Of a DNA stretch of 55,321 bases, positions 1 through 9,551 are shown piece after piece. Every line of letters begins with the position of its first letter. The first letter of the stretch is position 1. The translations under genes and the position numbers were made by a program. The stretch comes from Colwellia sp. MB3u-41 (lineage in GTDB: Bacteria; Pseudomonadota; Gammaproteobacteria; Enterobacterales; Alteromonadaceae), in contig NZ_JACGUT010000080.1 in assembly GCF_014076845.1 (NCBI RefSeq), positions 1 to 55,321 on the forward strand, given 5' to 3'. Under the pieces are notes generated by a model that was given only the letters and a program-made list of their open reading frames with translations, was not told where the DNA came from and did no database searches.

Positions 1-30
1 TTTATTTGCATAATCATAAGGTCAATTATT

Positions 31-810
31 ATGAATAATTTGTTACAGACATATTTAAAAAATTTGGCCATTATGAATATCTTGTCGTTACTAGCATTTT
101 CATCTTCAGCCCAAACGTTATGGAGTGACAACAGCATGAGCTATTTGAAGAATACCAGTGATTTTGAACTCCTTGGTAATGATAATGTTAATGTCATGAC
201 TTTTGAGCATGTATCAGGTCATAACTGGGGTGATACCTTCTTCTTTGTTGATAGAACTACAGCGAGCAGTGATGCAAAAAATGGTAAATTCAACTCAACC
301 TATGGCGAATTGTCACCGCGATTAAGTATGAGTTATTTAACCAATAAAGAAGTAACCTTCGCAGCTATTAAAGATTTATATGTAGCAAGTACTTGGGAGC
401 ATAACACCAGTAATGATAATGGAGTGGGTTTTGTTTTCAATAATTACTTACTTGGCCTAGGTGCTGCTTGGGATATAAGTGGCTTTGCCTTTGTAAATAC
501 AAACTTATACCATGCTAGCAATGATAAGACTGATAATGATATTCAACTCACGCTCTCTTGGGGTTATCCGTTTAGTGTTGGTGAACAAAATTTTATGTTG
601 GATGGTTTTGTTGATTGGTCGTCAGCGGTTGATGACCATAGTGCAGATTTTCACTTTAACCCGCAGTTGAAATGGGATTTAAGCCATAACTTCTCCAAGA
701 GAAAAGTTATGGAGCTGGGTATCGAATATTCCTACTGGCATAATAAATATGGCATTAACGGATTAGATAATCAAAGCGTTGTTAGCTTATTAGTTAAGCT
801 TCATTTATAA
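31..810 (+). CDS. Tsx/OmpK-like outer membrane channel protein
   Basis: Probable outer membrane beta-barrel of the nucleoside-specific channel (Tsx/OmpK) family, 259 aa. Residues 1-28 form an export signal with a hydrophobic core around 13-25 and a likely cleavage after the Ser-Ser-Ala preceding QTLW. The mature part has alternating aromatic and polar strands (EHVSGHNWGDTFFFVDR, the GELSPRLS segment) typical of the family and ends in a beta strand finishing LHL. The ATG at 31 is preceded by AAGG about 8 bases upstream; the internal ATG at 73 has no such site. It is convergent with the Bax-like gene. Known members pass nucleosides or serve as phage receptors; the substrate here is not readable from sequence. 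Confidence 0.85.
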   Translation: MNNLLQTYLKNLAIMNILSLLAFSSSAQTLWSDNSMSYLKNTSDFELLGNDNVNVMTFEHVSGHNWGDTFFFVDRTTASSDAKNGKFNSTYGELSPRLSMSYLTNKEVTFAAIKDLYVASTWEHNTSNDNGVGFVFNNYLLGLGAAWDISGFAFVNTNLYHASNDKTDNDIQLTLSWGYPFSVGEQNFMLDGFVDWSSAVDDHSADFHFNPQLKWDLSHNFSKRKVMELGIEYSYWHNKYGINGLDNQSVVSLLVKLHL

Positions 811-858
811 AAATGCTAACATTAATAATTTTACTAGCGAGTTTATCACTGAAAGCTA

Positions 859-1713
859 CTAAATAGTTTTTAGCTTTGCCCGTATGTTGTCAAAATAGGT
901 TTTATTATGACGGATCATTTCAGTAATTTCTAACACGTAGTCAGTACCACGAATTGAATAACGCATTAAACCAGTCGCTAATATTTGCGGAGACAACGGC
1001 TGCTTTTGTGCACGCAATTGTCCGCGGATTGTGCGAAAAACACCATAAGCATGGTGGGTATTAATATTATGTAAGTAACGTTGCACACCATGTTCGACAC
1101 TATTAAATGCGGCTACTTCATGTTTAGCGCCGTTGTCTCTGCCACTTGGCACCATGCCACAACCTTTCTGATAGCACCACATGCCGAAAAAATTCAAACC
1201 GATCCGAGCAAATCGAGATGTTCCCCAAGCAGATTCATTAGCGGCTTGTACTAACGCTAATTCAATAGGCACCACATCAATACGTAACCGTAATTCATTA
1301 AGCTGTTGTAATGGTGAATTTTTCTCACTAACTTTATACTTTTTTATTAACCGGTTAAGTAACGCTTGTTGCTCTTCTATAAGGTTTTCTTCTAGAAAAA
1401 GCACTTCAATCATAGTCAAAACTTCAAGCCTTAAGGCAAGTAAATTTCTATTCTCTTTTACAATTGCGGGGTAAATATATTGAAAAAATTGACGCTTTTT
1501 AGCTTTTACATCACGAATAGAAGCAAAGTTAGGTAGGTTAACGTCATGAAGGGGTTGCTCAACTATTTTTTCTTTGGCCATAACCACGGGTACAACTTTA
1601 TTAACAATCAACGGTGGAGGGGCAAGTGTCGGTTTGAGAAATGTAAAAGGAGCAACAAGTCCAATAACTAATGCACTGATTAACAAAGTTTTTAAAATAG
1701 TTTGAATTTTCAT
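859..1713 (-). CDS. Bax-like glucosaminidase-domain protein
   Basis: Envelope protein of the Bax family with a C-terminal glucosaminidase (FlgJ/LytG-like) domain that would cut the glycan strand of peptidoglycan. The start at 1713 gives 284 aa and is favoured because an AAGGA site lies just before it; an ATG at 1737 would add eight residues without a good ribosome site. Residues 1-25 form a hydrophobic anchor or signal, followed by a Pro-rich segment. The catalytic glutamate is probably E160 in QAANESAWG, followed by the conserved NFFGMWC segment and a C-terminal YAxYR-like part (LMRYSIRG). E. coli Bax is poorly characterised, so the physiological role is inference. Confidence 0.85.
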   Translation of the reverse strand: MKIQTILKTLLISALVIGLVAPFTFLKPTLAPPPLIVNKVVPVVMAKEKIVEQPLHDVNLPNFASIRDVKAKKRQFFQYIYPAIVKENRNLLALRLEVLTMIEVLFLEENLIEEQQALLNRLIKKYKVSEKNSPLQQLNELRLRIDVVPIELALVQAANESAWGTSRFARIGLNFFGMWCYQKGCGMVPSGRDNGAKHEVAAFNSVEHGVQRYLHNINTHHAYGVFRTIRGQLRAQKQPLSPQILATGLMRYSIRGTDYVLEITEMIRHNKTYFDNIRAKLKTI

Positions 1714-1755
1714 AGTGTCCTTTTTACTGACAATCATATTTATGTCTGTAGAGAG

Positions 1756-2544
1756 TTAAGCTGAAAATGTGTCACTTGTTTGGCTCGCCGGTACATCAAC
1801 TGCTTGCAGCTGCATTCCAAAAATCTCACGGTATAAAATACCTTTAACATTATAAAATAGTGGTGCTAAAAAAGTTAATGCAATTAAGAAAAACATAACA
1901 CCAATCACTGAAAATTGAGTGTTAGCAATAATCACTAGCGGTAATATTGATAAAAATAAAGCTAAAAACAAAGAGGTATAAATGGCGAGTAACTTAAACC
2001 ATTGAAAACGGGTAACTTGTAAACTCAAAATGATCGCCTTTATTGGAGATAGTTTCTTCTCTACGACTAAAGGTAAGGTGAGTGATAAAGCAACGGCTAA
2101 ATAAATACCGGGTAAGTAAAATAAACTCATTCCTAACGTTACTAATACTGACGTTAGCAACGCACAAACAGCAACCCAACTTCCTCTTTTTAAAAAAGCA
2201 AAGATCAATTTACTGTTGGTCTTTAAGCCAACGGCATGGAAAACCCCCATCATTTCTACCCCCACTAAAAAAGGATAGATGATCATAGTGACCACGATAT
2301 TTAATAATGTGGTCGACTGTGGATCTTGAATAACCTGCTCAATTCCTCCCATCGCATTACTGATCAAAAGTGACACAATAACACCTAACACAAGGGTGAA
2401 AAACAAACCTAAATTAATAGCAATACGAGATTGAAGTGTTAACTGCCAAGCTTCTTTTAAGACTGAAGAAACATCGATGGTATATTCACCTTTTAGTGAT
2501 TTTTCTATACTACCACCCATTTGTACTACTTTTTTTTCATTCAC
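1756..2544 (-). CDS. multi-pass inner membrane protein of unknown function
   Basis: Hydrophobic protein of 262 aa with about six membrane segments: near residues 42-62, 82-102, 122-140, 142-160, 186-206 and 210-230. The N-terminal 30 residues are soluble and charged, and the C-terminal tail after residue 245 is polar. Gly/Pro-containing helices (FYLPGIYLAVALSLTLPLVVEKK) resemble bacterial membrane proteins of the UPF0259/DUF975-like type, where two repeated three-helix units pack together, but I cannot assign a family with certainty. It lies 42 bases upstream of the Bax-like gene on the same strand, so the two may be cotranscribed. No function is claimed. Confidence 0.75.
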   Translation of the reverse strand: MNEKKVVQMGGSIEKSLKGEYTIDVSSVLKEAWQLTLQSRIAINLGLFFTLVLGVIVSLLISNAMGGIEQVIQDPQSTTLLNIVVTMIIYPFLVGVEMMGVFHAVGLKTNSKLIFAFLKRGSWVAVCALLTSVLVTLGMSLFYLPGIYLAVALSLTLPLVVEKKLSPIKAIILSLQVTRFQWFKLLAIYTSLFLALFLSILPLVIIANTQFSVIGVMFFLIALTFLAPLFYNVKGILYREIFGMQLQAVDVPASQTSDTFSA

Positions 2545-2633
2545 AAAAATAACTACCTTTTTTAAATTTTCAACATGATAACAAGTTGGTTTATATTGGA
2601 AACAGCATAAATTATCTACAAAAAATAATAATA

Positions 2634-3182
2634 CTATGAGTGAGATTTAGCAATGCGCTGTAAAATAGTTTGAAAGTAATGAGCGCCCTTTTTTTCGGCC
2701 AAAACAATATTATTATTAGGTATATTTCCTGGATTTTTATAAACAGACAACACTTTTTCCATGCTCGCTTCTCGAATTAAATGAATGGTTGGTAATGGCG
2801 AGCGATTAGTATAATTAGAAGCTGCATTGAATGGTTCACCTTCAAAATAATAATCAGGATGGAAACTAGCGAGTTGAAAGACCCCCTCATAGCCTAATGC
2901 TATTAATAGATCGTTCGCATGGTCGAGTAAATCTAAATAGTTTTCAAAGCCTTTAAAGCCTTCATTAAAGATCAATAATGTTGTTTCAACAGTAGGTTCG
3001 TGCACCAATTTTTCAAATTGCTTGGTTAACTCTTCTAACGCTAAGGTTATTTTTCTAGCCTCACAAAGTTGATAATGAATAGTGTTATTCACAAACTCTT
3101 TTTTCGCAAAAGGGCAAAAATTTAAACCAATAATAATTTCTTCTAGCCACTGCTGGGTTTGTAAAACATCAGCAGTACTCAT
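2634..3182 (-). CDS. DUF1415 family protein
   Basis: Soluble 182-aa protein of the DUF1415 family. The N-terminus carries the family signature WLEEIIIGLNFCPFAK (residues 12-27), and the middle has the FHPDYYFEG and NYTNRSPLPTIHLIRE blocks. Many bacteria have this protein, and no biochemical role is established to my knowledge. Conserved Cys, His and Asp residues could suggest an enzyme, but that is inference. It lies 34 bases downstream of the ABC exporter gene and may share its transcript. No leader peptide or membrane segment is visible. Confidence 0.85.
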   Translation of the reverse strand: MSTADVLQTQQWLEEIIIGLNFCPFAKKEFVNNTIHYQLCEARKITLALEELTKQFEKLVHEPTVETTLLIFNEGFKGFENYLDLLDHANDLLIALGYEGVFQLASFHPDYYFEGEPFNAASNYTNRSPLPTIHLIREASMEKVLSVYKNPGNIPNNNIVLAEKKGAHYFQTILQRIAKSHS

Positions 3183-3216
3183 TTTTTATCAATCATTTTT
3201 AACTCACAAATTTTCA

Positions 3217-4998
3217 TTACGCGTTGTTTTGTTGTAATTGCCACATATTAGCATAATGACCTTGCTTGCTTAGCAGCGTTTGATGATCACCTTGTTCAAT
3301 TATTTCCCCTTTGTGCAAAACAATAATGTTGTCTGCATCTACAATCGTAGATAATCGGTGGGCAATCACTAGACTGGTGTGATCCTTAGCAACGTCTTTA
3401 ATTGCTTTTAAAATAGCTTGTTCAGAATGACTATCAAGCGAGGACGTTGCTTCATCAAACACTAAAATGGCTGGATTTTTCAAGATAGTTCGAGCAATAG
3501 CAACCCGTTGTTTTTCGCCTCCTGATAGCTTTAAACCACGCTCGCCGACAACGCTATCAAACCCGCTGGGTAATGAACTAATAAATTCACTGAGGTGTGA
3601 CAACCTCGCAGCTTCCTCGACTTCCGCGTGACTCGCATTCACATTCCCATATTTAACATTTTCAAATAAACTTTCATTAAACAACACGGTATCTTGTGGC
3701 ACAATCCCAATATTTTTTCTGAGTGAATGCTGAGTTATATCAATTACAGCTTCACCGTCTATTTTAATTTGGCCTTGTTGACAGTCATAAAAACGGAAAA
3801 GTAGTTTAACCAAGGTTGATTTTCCAGAGCCACTTTCTCCAACAACAGCCACTTTTTGACCCGCTTTAACCTCAAATGAAACATTTTTTAGAATAGGTCT
3901 TGTCTTATCATAAAAAAAGCTAACATTATCAAATATAATCGCACCATCAATTAACGTCAATTCTTTCGCATTTTTACTATCAACAACTTTAGGGACTTTT
4001 TGTAATAACGTAAACATTTGTTCGATATTTGCTAAAGAGCCTTTTATTTCTCGATAGACAAAACCTAAAAAGTTCAAGGGTATAAACAATTGCATCATAA
4101 AAGCGTTAACCAATACAAAGTCCCCTAAAGTCATTTGTTGATGGGTCACTTGGTAAGCGGCTAATGCTAACATTGCGGTCATTGCTAACGACACAATAAT
4201 GGCCTGACCACCATTTAATGCAAACAACGATAAACGGTTTTGCATCTTGGCTTTTTCCCAGTCGGCTAATTGACTGTCGTAGGCATTTGATTCATAAGAT
4301 TCGTTGGTAAAATATTTGACTGTTTCATAGTTTAACAAACTGTCTATTGCGCGTGTGTTGCTTGATGAATCAGCTTTATTTGCCGCTCGAATATATCGAG
4401 TTCGCCATTCAGTTGCATAGATAGAGTAAGCGATGTAACACGTAATAGAGAGACCGGTGATCAACGCAAACCAAATGCCATAATTCACCCATAATATAGT
4501 AATAACCATCACAATTTCGAGTAAGGTTGGCACAATATTAAAGACCATAAAACGCATTAAGAAGTTAACCCCAGACGTGCCACGGTCAATATCACGCGAG
4601 AGTCCACCTGTTTGGCGGTTCAAATGAAAATCTAGGTCAAGTTGATGTAAATGTTCAAAAACTTTCAAACCTATACGGCGGATCGCTCGTTCAGTAACGC
4701 GACCAAATAAGGTGTCGCGTATTTCTGCAAGTAGCACGATAGTTAAACGCACCAAACCATAAGCGGCGACTAAAGCAAAAGGCACAATGAAAATATTATT
4801 TTCTTGTTGAGCATCAAGCCCGTCAACAATATCTTTTAATATAAAAGGAAGATAAACACTCGCAAGTTTAGTTAACACCAAACAAAACAACGCAAAACCT
4901 ATACGCACTTTAAATTCAAGTAGGTAAGGAATAAGTGACTTTAGCACTCGCCAATTAATAGTAGCATTTTCAGGTGACGGGTACGAAGATCTGCGCAT
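3217..4998 (-). CDS. Atm1-type ABC exporter (fused permease and ATPase)
   Basis: Half-size ABC exporter of 593 aa; it would work as a homodimer in the inner membrane. The permease domain (about residues 20-320) has six helices and contains TGGLSRDIDRGT and the NYETVKYFTNE segment, both hallmarks of the Atm1/ABCB7 group that handles glutathione-linked or persulfide compounds. The ATPase domain has Walker A with K393, the Q-loop near 435, signature LSGGE at 491-495, Walker B with D515 and catalytic E516, and the H-loop in VIAHRLST. All catalytic residues are intact. The substrate is inferred from the family only. It is followed closely by the DUF1415 gene. Confidence 0.9.
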   Translation of the reverse strand: MRRSSYPSPENATINWRVLKSLIPYLLEFKVRIGFALFCLVLTKLASVYLPFILKDIVDGLDAQQENNIFIVPFALVAAYGLVRLTIVLLAEIRDTLFGRVTERAIRRIGLKVFEHLHQLDLDFHLNRQTGGLSRDIDRGTSGVNFLMRFMVFNIVPTLLEIVMVITILWVNYGIWFALITGLSITCYIAYSIYATEWRTRYIRAANKADSSSNTRAIDSLLNYETVKYFTNESYESNAYDSQLADWEKAKMQNRLSLFALNGGQAIIVSLAMTAMLALAAYQVTHQQMTLGDFVLVNAFMMQLFIPLNFLGFVYREIKGSLANIEQMFTLLQKVPKVVDSKNAKELTLIDGAIIFDNVSFFYDKTRPILKNVSFEVKAGQKVAVVGESGSGKSTLVKLLFRFYDCQQGQIKIDGEAVIDITQHSLRKNIGIVPQDTVLFNESLFENVKYGNVNASHAEVEEAARLSHLSEFISSLPSGFDSVVGERGLKLSGGEKQRVAIARTILKNPAILVFDEATSSLDSHSEQAILKAIKDVAKDHTSLVIAHRLSTIVDADNIIVLHKGEIIEQGDHQTLLSKQGHYANMWQLQQNNA

Positions 4999-5335
4999 TA
5001 AGGAATATTACTCTGGTAGGAATTAGGCAGACTTTAACGGCTTTAATCACTTAAAGCAATTAAGAAAAGCAGCCTATAGCGAACACAACATCTTTTGGGT
5101 GCTTAATTCAAAAAACTGTGCCACACCATAGCGGCTATAAACTGAGTATATTAAGCTCGGCACTTCCTCAAAGCCTATAAAACGACTTTAATTATTGAGT
5201 TTTTTATCGTCTCTAAGAGTGAATGAAAACATCAGGGTTATTAAAGTCCACTCCCTTCAAATACATGATTAAAATCTATCAGTAATAGAATTACATACCT
5301 ATAAATTTACGTTCCTAAAAATTTAATGCCTTACA
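4999..5335. other. intergenic region, 337 bases, no gene seen
   Basis: This AT-rich stretch separates the chemoreceptor gene (which ends here) from the start of the ABC exporter gene on the same strand. It should hold the exporter promoter on the minus strand. I see no open frame of plausible quality, no strong hairpin with a T-run and no repeat. Confidence 0.6.
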
Positions 5336-6829
5336 TTAAGCTTTAAATTGTTGTGTTAATTTATTGAGCTCATCTGAAGAACTTTGCATAAGTTGAGAAT
5401 TTTTCGTCATCGCATTTAATTGTTCTAAACTGCTGTGACCTGCGCTAACAATTCTATTAACGTTGCTGCTTAACTCTTCTGCGACAGTACTTTGTTCTTC
5501 AACCGCAGAAGCTATTTGCGTCGCCATTTCAGTAATTTGTTCTGTAGAATTTAAAATGCTACTAATAGACTCTCCCGAACTGAGTGCATTTTCAACCGAC
5601 GCCTTACTTTTAGTCTGGCTATCTTCCATAACATGAACAGCTGATTTAGCTCCTGATTGTAAACGTTCAATGGTCTGCTGAATTTGTGCGGTGCTTTCTT
5701 GAGTTCGACTGGCCAAAGCCCTAACTTCATCTGCTACCACAGCAAAACCGCGTCCTTGCTCTCCAGCACGAGCCGCTTCAATGGCAGCATTTAACGCCAA
5801 TAAGTTTGTTTGTTCGGCAATTCCGCGAATGACATCTAAGACTGAAACAATACCTTTAACATCATCCTCAAGGGCACCAACCACCTTGGTCGCTTCATTA
5901 AGGTGATCAGATAAGCCATTTATCGACTCAATAGACTCTTTAATAATAGCGGATACGGCTCGTGCATCTTGATTTGCTTGCTCTGCTGAGCCTGCAGTTA
6001 ACTGAACATTATTAGCAATTTCTTTTGCCGATGCAGACATTTCAGTGATGGCGGTAGCCACCTGATCCGTTTCAGACTGCTGGTTTTCTAAATGCCCACG
6101 ACTGGCCTCAGAAGCTTGATAGACATTTTCTGACACCTCTGAAGTCTGCTTTACCGACAATTGAATAGATTGAACAAGCAATTGAATTTTATCTACAAAG
6201 ACGTTGAATGACTCTGCAACAAGGCCTATTTCATCTTTACGTTTAACGCATAATCGCTGCGTTAGGTCGCCTTCTCCACGCGCAATATTCTCTAAAGCAT
6301 TAGCAACTTCACTTAAAGGCTGCGTCACTAATTTCGCAAATAAAAAATAGATCGCTGAAATTAAAAATACGTCAAGCAAGACTCCTTTAACAATGATGCG
6401 AGAAGCTAAAGATGACAACTCGATATCTATTGAAGAACTGTCAATAAATAAAGTAACATTACCAACACTGGTACTTTGACCGTCTTCAAGATGTTGTAAT
6501 TTAAAAGTGATTGCTTCGTTTGTTTTCTTTCCTTTTGATTGAGATATTGTTTTTTTAGCTTCATTGGTTATTTCTATTAATGCGATATCTTCTGATTGTT
6601 GCTCAGAGTTTAATATACCCTTCATTTGATCTTCTTCATAATTCCAAACTGCAGAAGGCAAATTAAGTTTTAATCGAGATTCGACCAAAGAAAGTTGATT
6701 TATTTGCTTATTTTTCAGTAGATTACTTTGTGCCATATAATCATACACGCCAAAAGAAATGACGAGTATGGTGACAATAATCAATGCTGAAAAAATAAGT
6801 TTAAATGAAATAGATTTAGTAACATTCAT
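5336..6829 (-). CDS. methyl-accepting chemotaxis protein
   Basis: Transmembrane chemoreceptor of 497 aa. A membrane helix at about residues 9-28 and a second near 148-170 enclose a short periplasmic sensor of roughly 120 residues. A HAMP domain follows ([21 protein letters not shown]), then the long cytoplasmic coiled coil. Its hairpin tip has the invariant [19 protein letters not shown] and [12 protein letters not shown] sequences that bind CheA and CheW. There is no C-terminal pentapeptide tether for CheR. The gene starts 23 bases after the stop of a dead periplasmic binding-protein gene, which suggests the pair once formed a binding-protein/receptor unit. The ligand is unknown; the sensor is too short for a double Cache domain. 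Confidence 0.93.
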   Translation of the reverse strand: MNVTKSISFKLIFSALIIVTILVISFGVYDYMAQSNLLKNKQINQLSLVESRLKLNLPSAVWNYEEDQMKGILNSEQQSEDIALIEITNEAKKTISQSKGKKTNEAITFKLQHLEDGQSTSVGNVTLFIDSSSIDIELSSLASRIIVKGVLLDVFLISAIYFLFAKLVTQPLSEVANALENIARGEGDLTQRLCVKRKDEIGLVAESFNVFVDKIQLLVQSIQLSVKQTSEVSENVYQASEASRGHLENQQSETDQVATAITEMSASAKEIANNVQLTAGSAEQANQDARAVSAIIKESIESINGLSDHLNEATKVVGALEDDVKGIVSVLDVIRGIAEQTNLLALNAAIEAARAGEQGRGFAVVADEVRALASRTQESTAQIQQTIERLQSGAKSAVHVMEDSQTKSKASVENALSSGESISSILNSTEQITEMATQIASAVEEQSTVAEELSSNVNRIVSAGHSSLEQLNAMTKNSQLMQSSSDELNKLTQQFKA

Positions 6830-6852
6830 ATAATTTTTATACCTCTTTAGTG

Positions 6853-7594
6853 TCAGTCTTGTAGGCCATATTTATCTAGAATATCTTTAATCTACCCAGA
6901 TTTTCTAAGTCTTTCTGTACCTTTCTCGATTAATTCAATGTACATTTTACTACTCGGTTTTACTGGTGAACAAGCAATGTAAATCGGTGCTTTCTTAGCG
7001 TTAGTCCCTGCGCTTTTTAGTGCATCATTAAAACCAAGTTCTTCTAATTTCACATGCGCTACTGAAACCGATTAAGCTACAATATCAATTCGATTATTGA
7101 CGAGTTTTTTAAAGTTTTGTTCCAAAGCATCGGTTCCTGAAACATCTTTAAAAACATCTGGTCGACTTTTATTAACGCATCAAGCTCTTCGCCATAGGCA
7201 TAACCACTAATAACACCTACTTTCTGAGTTAATAGCGAATTAAAACCCATGAACTGCCAAGTTAATGCATTATTAGCATTATATACCGTACCATCCATTC
7301 CCCCGTTCTAGGAAAGAAAAATAAAATCGGGAGCATCTTCAGGATACGTTCCAATAACGCAGTTAAACTTACCTTCACACACTGAGTTTATCGCCCTTTC
7401 CAACGGCATTACCTTGTAATCAACAGTATGACCTGCTGTTGTAAACATTGCTGTAGCCATATCAATCATATAACCTTGCTTCTCACTACTAGGGTCCCAT
7501 TCATAGGAAACCAGTCGTTCGCACGAATAGTAGCTGTCGCTGCAGATGCGAGCAGCGACATGATAATAGTAAGTAAACCAATAACCCGTTCCAT
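6853..7594 (-). pseudogene. decayed periplasmic solute-binding protein (SBP_bac_3 type)
   Basis: Reading the minus strand from the ATG at 7594, a signal peptide (MERVIGLLTIIMSLLASAATA) is followed by the family's opening strand (IRANDWFPMN). The frame then shifts near 7500, giving WDPSSEKQGYMIDMATAMF and GKFNCVIGTYPEDAPDF. A stop interrupts at about 7309, a second frameshift occurs near 7165 (after DALIK), and stops fall at 7072-7074 and near 6889-6891. The final stretch [12 protein letters not shown] ends at 6853-6855. Two frameshifts and three stops over about 245 codons make this clearly dead. It matches the extracellular solute-binding family 3 pattern and is a distant relative of the intact gene next door. 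Confidence 0.85.
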
Positions 7595-7747
7595 CGTATT
7601 AATCTTGTATAGTATATAGCTGGGTGAATTAAACACATCTACTTTTAATTAACAGTTATCATATTTATTAATAACAAAGTGCATAAATACAGCGATCTAT
7701 TGAGTTAGCCTGAATAACTATTCTTTATGTATAATTGACATAAGGTC

Positions 7748-8482
7748 CTATTTATTCAAATATTTTTTCATCACCGCCGTAATATCAATCTTCTTTAACC
7801 CTTCATTATAGATAGCTAACCATTGCTGACCTTCGGTACTCTTTTTAAAGGCAACAAACAATTCTTTTTCTGTCAACAACTTAGCATTCATCTGTACTTG
7901 TTCTTGCGCCTTTTCTAAGTCTTTGCTATTCGCTAGTAAGTAACTAAAAACATTGGTATCGATAACCGCAGCATCAATTCGACCACCCGCAACTTTACGA
8001 ATATTGGTTTCATCAGAGGTAGCGGTTTGCGCTTTTATTTCGCCACTAGCAATTAATGCATCAACTTCAGCCGTATTCACATAGTCTTGCACTACGCCAA
8101 TTTTGTATTGCGTTAAATCTTTAACCGCAGACCATACTATGGGTTTTTTCTTGTTTTCAATTAATCCTAAAGGGCCTTTCCCCATAGGATTAGAAAATGA
8201 AAACTCATTTGACTCATAGTAATACTCAGGAAAGTAACCTGCATATTTTGAGTCTGGTTGCGATGCATGTTTTACAGCACGGCTCCAAGGGAAAAAATCA
8301 ACCTTCAACTCATGTCCCATGGCCTTAAACGCAGCCTTAGCTACAGCAACTGAAGCGCCTTGTTCATTTAAAGTCTTTCCTGAATATGGTGGCCAAGTTA
8401 ACGAGGTTAGATGGACGGTATCGCTAAACGCGGGTGCACTAAAAGATAAAATCAAAATAGTTTTTATTAATTTATGAAACAT
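7748..8482 (-). CDS. periplasmic solute-binding protein, family 3 type
   Basis: Exported 244-aa protein of the family 3 solute-binding fold (amino-acid-binding type). A signal peptide spans residues 1-20 (MFHKLIKTILILSFSAPAFS). The mature part opens with the strand LTSLTWPPYSGK, then shows the conserved FFPWSRAVKHA and the hinge/second-lobe segments IGVVQDYVNT and RIDAAVIDTNVFSYLL. It starts 8 bases after the stop of the dead TorF-type porin gene, so the two were probably an operon. No ABC permease or ATPase is adjacent, so it may serve as a sensor subunit for the nearby chemoreceptor rather than for transport; this is inference. Confidence 0.88.
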   Translation of the reverse strand: MFHKLIKTILILSFSAPAFSDTVHLTSLTWPPYSGKTLNEQGASVAVAKAAFKAMGHELKVDFFPWSRAVKHASQPDSKYAGYFPEYYYESNEFSFSNPMGKGPLGLIENKKKPIVWSAVKDLTQYKIGVVQDYVNTAEVDALIASGEIKAQTATSDETNIRKVAGGRIDAAVIDTNVFSYLLANSKDLEKAQEQVQMNAKLLTEKELFVAFKKSTEGQQWLAIYNEGLKKIDITAVMKKYLNK

Positions 8483-8490
8483 GAAAACTC

Positions 8491-9154
8491 CTAAAATTGA
8501 AAGGTACGGGCAACAGTAAGCAGTAAAGTAGTGTCGCCATAAGTGTCTAAATCAGTTCCGTGAATGCCCAAAGAAAAATCGAAACCATTCGTGCTAAAAT
8601 GACTGGTGACTTGCCAGGGGTATAACTGTCACTACCGGGCTCCCATTGCCATTTGTCATCATCTAAGCTGGTCGATCTATCAATACCCACTAATAAAGTT
8701 AACTCATCATTAATGGTAAAAGTATGATTTAACATAACAATGTAATGACCTGCCCCTGTTCCAAAGTAATCCCAAGCATACCAAAAGTTTAAATCGGTAG
8801 CGCCAAAATTCCATTTAGTATATATCTCAGTATAGTTACCGTCAGAGCTATAGCTTGCGCCGTTATAAGTATATTGAGCAACGCCAACATCAAGATTAAC
8901 GATATCATTTACCGCCGTGTAATAACCAAGATAAACATCTGCTTCAATATTCGTATCATCACCAAAATCAACATTTGACGCCCAACCACCCGCACCTGAC
9001 CAATCAAGACTTCCTTGAAGTGCTGGTCCCTCATCTGTTTGGCTAACACCATTAAAAAGATAATCGCTTGCTACTGTAACCGTTGATACCAGTCAGCGAA
9101 CGCAGATGAAGACATGGTAAGTAAAGTTGTTACCAATATTAAATGTTTTTACAT
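8491..9154 (-). pseudogene. decayed TorF-type putative porin
   Basis: The minus strand from the ATG at 9154 reads Met-stop, then KHLILVTTLLTMSSSAFAD, a recognisable signal peptide with its second codon mutated to TAA. A frameshift just after it (near 9090) restores the frame carrying SQTDEGPALQGSLDWSG and the WASNVDFGDD segment characteristic of the TorF family of putative porins (TIGR02001). A second frameshift near 8615 is needed to reach the C-terminal strands (FSLGIHGTDLDTYGD) and the last residues VARTFQF, which end in Phe as porins do. Stop at 8491-8493. One early stop and two frameshifts show loss of function. Confidence 0.85.
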
Positions 9155-9551
9155 TAAGTTAGTCCAATAAAAAATATCTATAAAATTATAGACACTGATC
9201 ACTTAATAACAATATTTTACTGAACTTATTTAATAGGTGAGCTAACTCAACTCATTGATGGTGAAGAACTTGTCTATAGGTTACTAAAATAAACGTTAGC
9301 TGATGGTCGCTGAAGGACGGTTGTAGAACAATAAAGACAGCAGGTGAGTCATTTAAGTCGTATGGTATTTGGTACTTGCTGTATTAATTCTGCTTTCTAA
9401 CTGTTTCCATTGATAATAATTAGTCGATATAGCTGTTATTGTCTAATCATCAGCTCCGTAATGAATAGGGTGTGAGAAATGTGTGTTACTTTCCCCTAAA
9501 GCCCATTTATCTACTACGCCAAGATATTAACCCATCTCGATAAAGATAAAG
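9155..9551. other. intergenic region, 397 bases, no intact gene
   Basis: No plausible gene is seen. One short open stretch on the plus strand near 9237-9293 reads LTQLIDGEELVYRLLK before a stop and could be leftover coding sequence, but I cannot assign it. A weak inverted repeat (ACAGCAGGT with ACTTGCTGT) spans roughly 9338-9386. The region lies between the end of the histidine kinase operon and the dead porin gene and has no clear terminator. Confidence 0.4.

Noticed and set aside
1181-1474. 97-codon frame opposite the Bax-like gene
   Set aside because: It lies wholly within a recognisable gene on the other strand and has no family features.
9155-9551. Possible insertion-sequence remnant
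   Set aside because: Only one short open stretch and a weak inverted repeat; no transposase motifs or target duplication visible.
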